A stretch of DNA of 64,000 nucleotides. Source: Przewalskia tangutica. Its lineage: Eukaryota; Streptophyta; Magnoliopsida; Solanales; Solanaceae. Of the stretch, positions 46,907 through 56,436 are shown piece by piece; positions within the stretch are counted from its first letter, which is position 1; each line of letters begins with the position of its first letter. The stretch is taken from assembly GCA_029844215.1 (NCBI GenBank), contig CM056718.1, positions 165,963,396 to 166,027,395 of the forward strand, given 5' to 3'. The translations under genes were made by a program, and so were the position numbers. The notes under the pieces were generated by a model, which saw only the letters and a list, made by a program, of their open reading frames with translations, did not search any database and was not told the DNA's origin.

Positions 46907-48443
46907 TGATGCGCGGTAAGATGCACACACTTTAAACGCAAGTGCACGTTATCGTGACAAGTAGTATAGTCTTGATAAGACCGAATATCGTCGCCGAGGA
47001 TTAGGGTTCAATTACGACTATCTATTTTTGGTATCTATTTGGTAAATTGATATTTAGATTTGTTGTTTTTAACTAAGGATTATAAAAGCTATTTAACTAA
47101 AAGGGTTTACTTCAGTGATGATGAGAATAGGGCTTCCACGTCTCCTCACTATCCGCTTATTCTACTTATTAATGCAATAATTTATGGTCTTCTTCTTTTG
47201 GAGAAAGCAGGTTCACTAAATCGTTTTATACTCCCGTTAGGGTTATATAAACACTCAACCCCAGTATTGCACCTTACCTACCTTTCGGTGATAAGGATAA
47301 CTCTATAGGAGGATTAAGAACAAGAACCTAGTTAACCGTCACGCACAATGCGCAAAATTAGGGTTTTTAAGCCTCTCATTAACGCTACATAAATAATTGA
47401 GGTATTTTCATCCCCAATCCAAGAATGCCTACCCAACTTACAACATATTCACAATCCCCCCCTTTCGGAATCTGATTAGAAATCATATAGTGATAATTAA
47501 TTGTCAATTAATTACCAAGAATTCAACTCAAATATTGGATAGATCTCAACAAGAAGAAGAATAACCATAAGCATGCATTAAATCATAACATAAGTTTCTA
47601 GAGATTCAACATGGAAAGCCCTATAGAGGAATTAGTTCCTAGCCATTGACATGACAAGAACTAATCCCATGTTCATCATACAAAAACTGAAATAAAGAAA
47701 AGAAAAGTAAAGAAAATTACTTAAGAATGAGTCTCCAAGCCTAACATCCAAGGGTTGTGTTGTGGAATATTTACAAGATGGAATGGTGGATGGATGGATG
47801 TAGAATGGTGAATGGTAGAATGGAGAATCCATAATTCTTCTAATGATGTAGAGTATTTATAGCCAAAGAATCCTTTTGGTGAAGGGTTAGGGATTTTGTA
47901 GGTAGGAAAAGTTATTAGAATCCTTTTAGGTAAGGGTTTTAAGGTAGGAAAAGTTATCCCTTTAGGTAGGAAAAGTTATCCCTTTGGGTAGGAAAATTTA
48001 TCCCTTTAGGATTCTGAAAACATGTCAAATTCGGCCAGCACTTCATAATTCCCGCGTCGGCGCCATGCGCATGATCGGCCATGGCTGAAGATCGACAACT
48101 TCGGACTTCGCAGCACATTGGGTGCCGCGGCTCAGCTTCCAAGCGTCGCGGCGCCGTTGACATTTTTCTGGCGAATTCTCGTTTCGTCGTCTTTTTCTCG
48201 TCCGGCCTTCGTCTGATTTCCTCTATAATTCCCGGAACTTCTTAGACTTCATTTCTTGGCCCTTTTTGTGTGCAATTCCATCTCATTTATGCTCATTTCA
48301 TCTTCTTTTCGCCATTTCTCCATTTATGACCGCTGTGACACAAAAGAAAGGAAAACGACCCTAATACTATACTAAACATAAATAAAATGAGTAAAATACT
48401 AATTAAAAATGACTCAAAAAGTGTATATAAAATACACCGATCA
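46907..48443 (-). repeat. Athila-like LTR (5' LTR in element orientation)
   Basis: This is a 1,537-bp LTR with TATAAATA on the minus strand at 47861-47854. It is nearly identical to 31464-32977 except at 48043-48170, where a GC-rich tract differs in almost every position. Confidence 0.9.
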
Positions 48444-49330
48444 CCTCCCCACTGGGCCCGCGATTGCCATACCCGGTCAGAGCGTTGCTGCTGGACGCCG
48501 CCTCTTTCTCCACCTTCGTCATTCTGGTGGCCACCACCCTTGCCACCATCGCGGCCACCGCCATACTTGTTACCACTATTGTTGTCGTTTCGTCCCTTTT
48601 GACCACGTTGGCGCTGTATTTTTAAATTGTGAAGAGTTGTCATCAGACTCCTTATACAGAGTGACGACTATGTCAGAATTAGAAATGGTGGCTGTCTTTT
48701 TGGTAAAACCCGCTTATTCTAGTATTAGCATAGAACAAGTTTGGTAAAAGGGTGGAAGAGGGTTGCTTTGGCTGATGAGTGTATCAACACCACTATACAC
48801 GTCAGTGAGGCCAGAAACCATTTGTAAAATGAGTCGGTTGTTAGTCACAGGCGCTCTAACATTCTCGAGTTGATCCGACAAAATCTTGAGCCCTTGACAA
48901 TATGCGGATGCATTGAAAAAATTCGACATGTTAGTGGTAGAGAATTCTTGCTCGAGTGTAATAGCACGGGAATTTTTATTATCCTAGAATATGTCACGTA
49001 ATCGATCTTAAGCCTCCATTGCTGTAGAGTCGGGTTCAAGAATTGTATGCAACAAGTCACTCGAAATCGTGATATAAATCCACTGGAGAACCGTTGCATC
49101 GAGGGTCAATCATAATTCTTTTTCATCATAGGTTGTCGGCACTTTCTCCTTACCCTTTTCCGGTGGAATTATGTGATGGATAACCCGGTGTGTCCTACAA
49201 TGAATTTTGAAGATCTTCGCTCATATCGCATACTGGACGTTCTCCATCTCAAGAATGATGGAGATATGGGACTTGATGTTTGAAACATCAATGGCTGGAT
49301 GAAAATTTGATTTCGAGTCAGACATGACTG
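48444..49330 (-). pseudogene. Copia gag
   Basis: The minus strand starts near 49326 with MSDSKSNFHPAIDVSNIKSH and ISIILEMENVQYAI (a stop where W is expected). It runs through [75 protein letters not shown] and [20 protein letters not shown]. These are characteristic of short-LTR copia Gag (UBN2-type). At least four in-frame stops are present. The frame is cut at 48443 by the Athila-like element. Confidence 0.88.
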
Positions 49331-49433
49331 ATACAACAGAGGATATGAAGGGAGAGAAGGTTATGGCGGAGCAACACCTAGGGCACGGCGGAAGGTGTGG
49401 AGGAGAGGAAAGTTGCCCTAGAATCTGATACCA

Positions 49434-49598
49434 TGAAAGAATTTGATTTCATCTTTATTCCCTTCCAAAGAGTTTAGTAATATACTCATCTTACAAGCAT
49501 GATCCTAGGCTAGAATTACGGTAGTAAATAACTAATTATACACCTACCATATACAAAAGATAATTAATGATTATGCCATATTTACAAATATTCTATCA
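49434..49598 (-). repeat. Copia 5' LTR and adjacent tRNA-iMet primer site
   Basis: This 165-bp LTR pairs with 21302-21466. The minus-strand continuation TGGTATCAGATTC (49433-49421) is the primer binding site for initiator tRNA-Met. Confidence 0.92.
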
Positions 49599-50602
49599 AT
49601 TTTTTGTATTATACTTAACTATTCAATTAGGGAAACTATTTAGTATCTTTTGATGAAATTTCTGTTGAGTTCATCGAGAGGATATGTAAGATTTAATGGC
49701 TTAGTTTTAACAGATATTTGTGTCATAAAGAGGAATTTTGTAATCTAGATGATTCTTTTATATTTCATGACTAAGCACAATACATTTTATGCTCACTTTT
49801 TTATCTGGTATATTTTTGCAGGTGATAAATGGTAGAACATGGGTCTTTAAAAAAGTGTAAGTCTTAAGATTTCATGCAATTTCAAAAGATAGTAGCATTA
49901 TTCAACTAGACATTTTTATGGGGTCTGAGGCATGTTGTATATAGATACGTAGATACGATTTATATATATGATTATATGTTGTATATATATATATGCAGGT
50001 TTAAAGTACAATTTCTAGACAGCGAGAATTATCGACGAGTAAATGGCAATACTGTAGTTGATATTTACTGTGTCCAATGTGGAATGCTGTTTGGTTTAAA
50101 GCTAGTAAGATACTAAATAAGTACCAAATTTCATTTTCATGAACATGAGGATTTTGCAGTTCTTTTTCTCTTAACAGAATTTATTCATTGCTCTAGATTG
50201 TAGTGCCCCGACCGTCCAGGTATATTAGAGAAGGAATCTGCTTGATGGATTTGTAAGTTTCTTACAAATATGCAAAATGCAACTTTACACGCATATGTGA
50301 TAATGATTTGTAAGGTGTTAATACGAATAAGTATTTTTTGTGGCAGGGACAAGCTTGTTTATTGGAATGATTATCCAATGCTTATCGAAGAATTTAATGG
50401 TGAACAACATGGTGGCGCTAATATTGATGACTTTCTTAATGAACAAGTAGGACACAATAATATTAAACAGGTTGCTAATAAGCAAGATGGTGGTGCTAAT
50501 ATTGAACAGATTCCTAATGAACAAGATGAAGGCGCTAATATTGAACATGTTCCTAATGAACAAGATGGAGGCGCTAATACTGAACAAGTTCGTAATGAGT
50601 AA

Positions 50603-51736
50603 GTCGGAAGTGCTAATGAACGGGATCATAATCAAGATGTAGATCAACTGGCTGATGGAATGGACAGTATTGATCTGAATCTACAAATATGAACCAACTA
50701 TTGATGAAAATGCAGATCTTAACAACTCATTGATCATGCTGATCAAAATGTAGAACCAACTTATTACAAAAACTAGACACTTTCATTGATGGCACTTACT
50801 AAAGTTCATATTCTTTAAAGACTGATTACTGTACTCATACTGTGTGATACTCGTTTGGCTGTTTTGTGATTTCATTTGGAATAAAGCATTTGACAACGAT
50901 TGCATATATGTCTGAGCTCTCTGATACTACCAATTACTTCACTATGCAATTTCTGCATTACAAAGGTGTAACCTTCTGAAAGCTATAGTATTGAATAGTT
51001 GTTTGATAGAATCTACACAATGCTTGTTTCTGTTGTGGTTGTAACTTATTGCAAAGCGTGAAAGGTGATTTACCAATTATCCTTTGAGATTTTAGTTTCT
51101 ATCGCTATTGTAGTTGTTGATAACATCGCTAGTGCTTTATATGCTTCCCTCTACTATAGGCAACTCCTTTATCTGATTCATGTCATTTTCTTAGAATGGG
51201 ATTGATATTTAGTTTTCTATATTATCTGGACTTCCATTTGGTGCCTCATCAATAATAATCATCAGATTGAAAGTTTTACAGAAGAATTTCTTGTTCATCT
51301 CTGTGTTGATTATTCGTGACTACCATACTTTCGAATTGTCCAATAGAAAAGGTAATCCGCACTTGCTCTTTAATAATTTATCTTGCCACCGTTTCCCTTT
51401 TCCCCCCTTTTTCATGTTTAAATGTTGATAGCTCATTTAGTAAATAAAATATCTTCTGAAATTTGAGAAGTGTAAAGATGGACACAAGCACTGAAGTTTA
51501 CCCCGTCTAAAGGCTTAAAAGCTTATAGATATCTTTTCTTGTACTTGACTTGACTAAACTAACATTTTGTAGAACTAATTGAATTTTTTTATGAAAATTA
51601 TTTATGGTAAGTTGCTATTGCAATCTAGATACAAGTTTTTGTGCTATACTAAACAATCATATTTGAGGGTTCATGCTAATGTTAAGGATATGAGTAGAGG
51701 GAAAACGAGTGAAAACTCAAAAAGAACAAAATGAAA
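50603..51736. other. 3' flank of Yippee-like gene 2
   Basis: It begins with the continuation of the degenerate NEQDGGAN-like repeats out of frame (to about 50690), then the 3' untranslated region and AT-rich intergenic DNA. No other gene is seen. Confidence 0.5.
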
Positions 51737-51810
51737 TGGCTTCGCCCGGACTCGAACCGGAGACCTTCAGTGTGTTAGACTGACGTGATAACCAACTACA
51801 CCACGAAACC
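51737..51810 (-). tRNA. tRNA-Val (AAC)
   Basis: This is a 74-nt minus-strand tRNA starting GGTTTCGTGGTGTAGTTGG and ending CGGGCGAAGCCA before CCA addition. All arms pair. The anticodon loop is CTAACAC with anticodon AAC (plus positions 51774-51776). The T-loop is GGTTCGAGTCC. There is no intron. A T-rich stretch follows on the minus side, as expected for a pol III terminator. Confidence 0.97.
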
Positions 51811-54800
51811 CTGATGCCCAATTTGGGCATATTACCATGTTGTATGGTAATCCATCACTCTGTCGTTTCTCCTTCCACCTTGCAAGGTGGCAAGGTCCGA
51901 TACAAATTTACAACTTTTGTTCTAATATTGGTTTTCTCGTTTCATCTCTATATTTCGTACCCTTTGAAATAACTTCATTTCACCTTAACAATAAATAGTA
52001 CTTGAACTAGTTATTCGAATCGTCCTGTTCTTTCCTAGTAGGCATTTTAATTGCCCCTATGTAATGTTGTAACTTCTGCAGATTAGGTTTATGATATCTT
52101 ACTTCAAGAAGAGAAACCATTTTTTTGTACATAAAGCTTAAATTTAATTAACTAAGAATAGGTTCTCAAGATGCTTGCCCAGTACCATTTGACAATCCGG
52201 GAATGGGAATGGAAATGGAAATGGATAAATCTGAATTTACCAATAAAATCTCAGTTTCTTGTCTATAGTTCATTTCAAAGGACTGATATTTACGTTGATG
52301 AAGAATAAAAGGGAAAGACTGAACAATATACCCAGTGAAATCCCACAAAGTGTGATCTAGAGAAGGTAGAGTGTAACCAGACCTTACCCCTACCTTGGGA
52401 GGAAGAGAAGTTATTTCCGGTAAACCCTCGATACAAGGACAAACAATACAAGCGAAATAACAGTAGCGACGTACTATAAAATGCATGATAGAGCAATCTA
52501 AAAAAAAAAGGCTATAACAATTACGCTTCATGCAATTTCATATTTAGAAATAAATAGATGTTTAATTCTGATATCTCTTATCAAAAGTTACATCAACTCA
52601 GCAGATATTTGTTGCGGACTTCAACAAATTGACTGTGTGGGACAACAGATTTAATGCTCCAAGATTTCATTTACTTATATTTATGACCAATTCTCAAATG
52701 AGACTCCATCTTCTTTGATAGATAATTCATGTATTTGGAGAACTGTGTGGATATGCCATATTTGAACACCATAACTCGCTCAAGTCTCAAATCAAAATGC
52801 CTTACTAGCACTCAATAGTAAAAACCATTGCACAAGTAGTCAACAATCAACATTGACATCACTCTGTCATTTCCCGATCCAACCTGCACCAGCCCAATGC
52901 CCTCTTCAGTCTTTACCAATGATTCAGGTTTCCTTTGCTATACCTTCAAGGGTGACGACTTTCAGTTCTTCACTAAACCATAAAAAGCAGTTGAACCAGT
53001 TATTCGAATTCTCATGTTCATTTCATAGTACATGGCTTTTAATTGCCCTTCCCCTATGCCCTATGTAATGCTGTAACTTCAGCTGAAATTAGGTGTGGTG
53101 GTATCTTACTTCAAGAAGAGAAACCATTTCATGCATAAAGCTTGAGTTTAGTGAACCAGGAGCATGATCTAAAGATGCTGGCCCAGCACCATTTGACAAT
53201 CCCTTGAGCTTACCGATAAAATTTGTTTTTTGTCTATAATTCAATTCAAAGGACTGATACTGCGTTGAAGACTTAATGTACTGCAAAGACCTAACGGTTG
53301 AGACAACTTCAAAAATTAAGTATATATAAAAGGGAAAGAGGTGCCTGGTGAACAAAATGTGACGGTCATGCTATTTCCTCCATTTTCATATTTAGAAATA
53401 AATAGATGTTTAACTCTGCAGATATCTCTTATTAAGTTTCATCAACCCTGCAGATATTTGTTGCTGACTTCAACAAATTGACCGTGTGGGACAACATATG
53501 CAATCCCGTGATAAGCCAAAGCAACATGAGCAAGAAATGCAATAATTTAACATGCCCAACTAACTATCCAAGTGGAAGCAAAGTGGTGATGCAAGCTAAA
53601 ACATGCACAACTAGGAGTACTGTGGTCACAAGTGACAAATCGCCCAGAAAGTAGCTAACGGAGACTTGAGATTATAATCTCCTCATCTGTGTAATTTATC
53701 ATATGAAGGTGTTCTCTATCTATATTGCCATAAGAGCTATGCATAATGTAATAAAATGTTAAAAGTGTGTTATCTCTAATAGCTTAAACTTTTAGATGAA
53801 ATTATCACACAATTCAATATGGTATAAGAGCAGGCAAAAGGTCATGGGATCAAATCTCGCCGTCACCCATTATCATAAAGAATTCCACGTGCTTGGACCA
53901 TGAAAAAAAATCAAGTCAGCACGTGAAGGAGCGTGTTGAAAATGTAATCAAAGGGTTGTCTCTAACAGCTTAAGTTTTAAATGAAATGGTCACACAATTC
54001 AATATGCATCACTCACCTGCTACACTTATTCTATCATAATCACACACAATAAACTCTCTGCAAATTTAAATTGATAGTCTAGTTCAACAAAATGTCCAAA
54101 TTCAGTCATGGTTGTAATGCTCTAAGAGCTCTTTTCATATTTATGACCTTTTTCTCAAATGTCTCATCTTCTTTGATAGATAATTTAATCGTCTACAGAG
54201 ATCTGTGTGAGTATGCCACATTTGAACACCATAAATCGCTCAAGTCTCAGATCAAAATGCCTTACTAGCAATCAGTAGTTAAAAGCATTGTAGAAGTTGT
54301 CAACAATCAACATTGACATCAAGATAAGAAAGGCGAGTTACAAATCTGAAGGAGATATTTATTAGATAATCAATCAAGTGAAGGTATTAAGATTGAAGGC
54401 AAACAAAGCAAGTGGCCGTGAACATTAAAACACAACTCTCTAGTTTGAGCCTCTCCAATATGAATTTAATTAAAGACAACAAGATTCAAAAGTCGTTTCT
54501 TAAACTTTGTGCCAAATTAAAGTAAACACTTCAATTTGGACTGAGTTTTGGTAATACTAAGAAATAGATAAGCTGGCTAATTCTGTCCTAGTAGGGAAAT
54601 ATGCTTGGCAACTAGCATTAGTGTTATGACAAGGGCTTGAATTTGATGTAGAAAATAATCTTTGATAATTGCTTATCCAAATAAAGGTGCGAACTAGTTG
54701 GTAAATACACAATGAAGTGGAGAAGTTAGTCCAAATGAACTCAAGAGTGATGCTTATACATTTGTTGTTGCTTTATGTAGTGATGATGTATGTCCAACAA

Positions 54801-55056
54801 TTGCTGATAGAGAGCACTGAAGGCCCAAGAGCTAAAACAAATACTGCTCTTGCGCTGGACGAAACTAGAGTGTCATTTTGATGATCCAACTGAGTTTTCC
54901 TTGGAAAGCTATTTATCGCGAAGTTGTATTCCTTGAGCCAAGGAGTAGAGGAAGCAAAAATTTGATTTCTTAAAGGTAATCCATAAGCTGCAGCACCAAT
55001 CCTGTTTGGCGTATAAGGAAAACGAATGAAAATCCAAAAAAGAATAATAGAAAGTG
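51811..55056. other. Non-coding intergenic block with local duplications
   Basis: No protein gene is seen. The block is built of internally duplicated segments: 51990-52180 matches 52985-53170, 52590-52630 matches 53440-53480, 52685-52862 matches 54140-54325, and 54345-54460 matches 55200-55310. A TRIM-like element (53757-54003) and half of a Stowaway-like MITE (about 54470-54545) lie in it. Confidence 0.7.
53757..54003 (+). mobile_element. TRIM-like miniature LTR element
   Basis: Short direct terminal repeats at 53757-53819 and 53934-54003 share TCTCTAA.AGCTTAA and CACACAATTCAATA. Just after the left repeat is TGGTATAAGAGC, close to the tRNA-iMet primer site TGGTATCAGAGC, and GAAGGAGCG precedes the right repeat. 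The total of about 250 bp without coding sequence fits a TRIM. I could not find a target duplication. Confidence 0.6.
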
Positions 55057-55130
55057 TGGCTTCGCCCGGACTCGAACCGGAGACCTTCAGTGTGTTAGAC
55101 TGACGTGATAACCAACTACACCACGAAACC
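55057..55130 (-). tRNA. tRNA-Val (AAC), second copy
   Basis: This copy is identical over all 74 nt to the gene at 51737-51810, with anticodon AAC. The upstream flank (AACGAATGAAAATCCAAAAA) also resembles that of the first copy (AACGAGTGAAAACTCAAAAA), so the gene was duplicated with its surroundings. Confidence 0.97.
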
Positions 55131-55375
55131 TTGACGCCTCAGTTTGTTCCAATTAGCCATCTTTGACAAATTCCATAACTCTGACGTTTCTACGATGCAA
55201 TTTGAAGGAGGTATTTATTAGATAATCAATCAAGGTACTAAGGTTGAAGGCAACAAAGCAAGTGGCCGTGAACATTAAAACACGCCTCTCTAATTTGAGC
55301 CTCTCCGGCATGAATTTATTCTCAGAATTTCCCAACTTTTGACAGTTTATTACTCCATTTGATTACACACTATTA

Positions 55376-55593
55376 CTCAATCCGCCGATTTAAGTGTTTC
55401 TTTCCTTTTTGGTTGTCCAAAAAAATGTCATTTTCTATATTTATTAAGTTTTTCAATCCCAACAATGTACATAGCAAAAATTTAAAAAATTACACACATC
55501 TTTAATTAAAGATCACAAGATTCAAAAGTCTCCCTTCATTTCTTAAATTTTGTGTCAATTCAAACTGAGACACTTAAAATGAGACGGAGAGAG
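55376..55593. mobile_element. Stowaway-like MITE
   Basis: This is a 218-bp element between TA dinucleotides (55374-55375 and 55594-55595). Its inverted ends are CTCAATCCGCCGATTTAAGTG and, as reverse complement of the right end, CTCTCTCCGTCTCATTTTAAG. These match the CTCCCTCCGTCC-type termini of Stowaway (Tc1/mariner) MITEs. There is no coding sequence. Confidence 0.85.
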
Positions 55594-55860
55594 TAGAAAA
55601 TAAACAAAAAAAAACGAACAAATTTAATCTTGATTTTTTTTTTTTTTGCATTATACTAAACTATTCAATTAGGGAAACTATTTAGTATCTTAAATTTCTA
55701 GTGAGTTCATAAAGAGGATATGATAGATTTAATTGCTTAGTTTTAACAGATATTTGTGTCGTAAAGAGGAATTTGATAATCTAGTTGATTCTTTTATATT
55801 TCATGACTAAGCACAAAACAACTTTTTATGCTCATTTTTTGGTCTGGTACATTTTTACAG

Positions 55861-56340
55861 GTGCAAAATGGTAGAACGGGAGTCTTAAAAATAGTGTAAG
55901 TCTCAAGATATCATGCAATTTCGAAAGATGGTAGCATTATTCAACTAGACCTTTTTATGGGGTTTGAGGCATGTTGTATATAGATACATAGATACGCTTT
56001 ATATATATGATTATACCTTTTCAAGTTTGAATTTGTTCATTTGGAATCTGGTTCTTCTACTTCATATTTAATATTTCTTTAATATGAATATTTTCCCTCT
56101 TTTTTTTTATATCATTCCTTAAGTCCCATAGGTTTGATCCTGTAGAATTTGACCCATTTTCTCAACAAAATGCATTTCGACCCCGTCGTAGTTCTCAATC
56201 ATTTCCACATTAAAATTACCTTCTGGGGAGGTCCGTTTGATATCCAAAAACTGCTCAGTAAGGACAAGTGGGGAATGTTATGTTGTATATATATGCATAT
56301 TTACTGTGTCCAATGTGGAATGCTGCTTGGTTAGAAGCTA
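55861..56340 (+). pseudogene. Yippee-like gene 3, truncated pseudogene
   Basis: A 35-bp exon 2 copy (55861-55895, VQNGRTGVLKI) has the same borders as exon 2 of gene 2. After an insertion of about 260 bp (about 56018-56278) comes the last part of exon 3 (about 56295-56340, IYCVQCGMLLG then TAG). Intron text before exon 2 (TATTCAATTAGGGAAACTATTTAG, in part) matches 49617-49640. Exons 1, 4 and 5 are absent. It is a dead partial duplicate. Confidence 0.88.
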
Positions 56341-56386
56341 GTAAGAAACTAAATAAGTATCAAATTTCCTTTTCATGAACAAGAGG

Positions 56387-56436
56387 ATCTTCACCCGGAC
56401 TCGAACCGGAGACCTTCAGTCTACTGACGTGATAAC
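56387..56436 (-). pseudogene. tRNA-Val relic cut by an Ogre element
   Basis: The text CCCGGACTCGAACCGGAGAC and TGACGTGATAAC matches the tRNA-Val genes above, but the anticodon stem-loop has lost several bases (TTCAGTCTACTGACG). The 5' part of the tRNA is missing because the LTR TGTTGACACCC starts at 56437. It is not functional. Confidence 0.88.

Larger units (their letters stand above)
31464..48443 (-). mobile_element. Athila-like non-autonomous gypsy element, itself interrupted
   Basis: LTRs lie at 31464-32977 and 46907-48443, with TGATGCGCGG and ACACCGATCA ends. They are flanked by the perfect target duplication CCTCC (31459-31463, 48444-48448). On the minus strand, the text just inside the right LTR is TTTTTGGCGCCGTTGCCGGG. 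It is complementary to the 3' end of tRNA-Asp, the primer used by Athila elements. The polypurine tract AAGTTTGGGGTATT (32991-32978) precedes the other LTR. After removing the Ogre insert (33333-44845), the internal region is about 2.4 kb and lacks intact gag or pol. It is a deletion derivative that could move only with help. It sits in copia DNA close to the gag zinc-knuckle region. Confidence 0.88.
21302..49598 (-). mobile_element. Ty1/copia retrotransposon carrying nested insertions
   Basis: Near-identical 165-bp LTRs lie at 21302-21466 and 49434-49598, with TG...CA ends. On the minus strand, the base after the right-hand LTR starts TGGTATCAGA (about 49433-49420), the usual initiator-tRNA-Met primer site. 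A purine tract GCGGGGGTG abuts the left-hand LTR. Flanks are AATTT (21297-21301) and ATTTT (49599-49603), so the target duplication is 4 bp (ATTT) or an imperfect 5 bp. Order on the minus strand is gag, protease, integrase, reverse transcriptase, RNase H. Subtracting the three insertions and their extra target copies leaves 4,809 bp, normal for a short-LTR copia (Ale/Retrofit-like by its gag and RT text, an inference). All coding parts carry stops. Confidence 0.92.
21104..50602 (+). pseudogene. Yippee-like gene 2, five exons, 28-kb nested transposons in intron 1, stop in exon 1
   Basis: Predicted exons are 21104-21190, 49822-49856, 49999-50104, 50197-50252 and 50347-50602, with GT-AG borders and matching phases. 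The zinc ligand pairs are C13/C16 (VRCNECKT) and C65/C68 (DIYCVQCGMLFGLKL). Exons 3 and 4 match gene 1 exactly in length (106 and 56 bp). Codon 19 is TGA (21158-21160), just where the family has the conserved histidine of C..CxTH, so the ATG-initiated frame is closed. The remaining exons are open. Without the stop the gene would encode 179 residues. Exon 5 adds a long N, Q, E and D-rich tail with repeated NEQDGGANIEQ-like units, absent from gene 1. Intron 1 (21191-49821) contains the whole nested copia stack. It may be a recent pseudogene, may use another start, or may carry a base-calling error at codon 19. Confidence 0.75.

Noticed and set aside
48387..48747. Plus-strand proline and histidine-rich frames
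   Set aside because: They overlap the copia gag and Athila LTR junction, which is coding on the minus strand. No plus-strand homology is recognisable.
21297..49603. Perfect 5-bp target duplication for the copia element
   Set aside because: The flanks are AATTT and ATTTT. Only four bases (ATTT) agree in register, so a perfect five-base duplication cannot be claimed, although the empty-site copy at 55626 supports the insertion.
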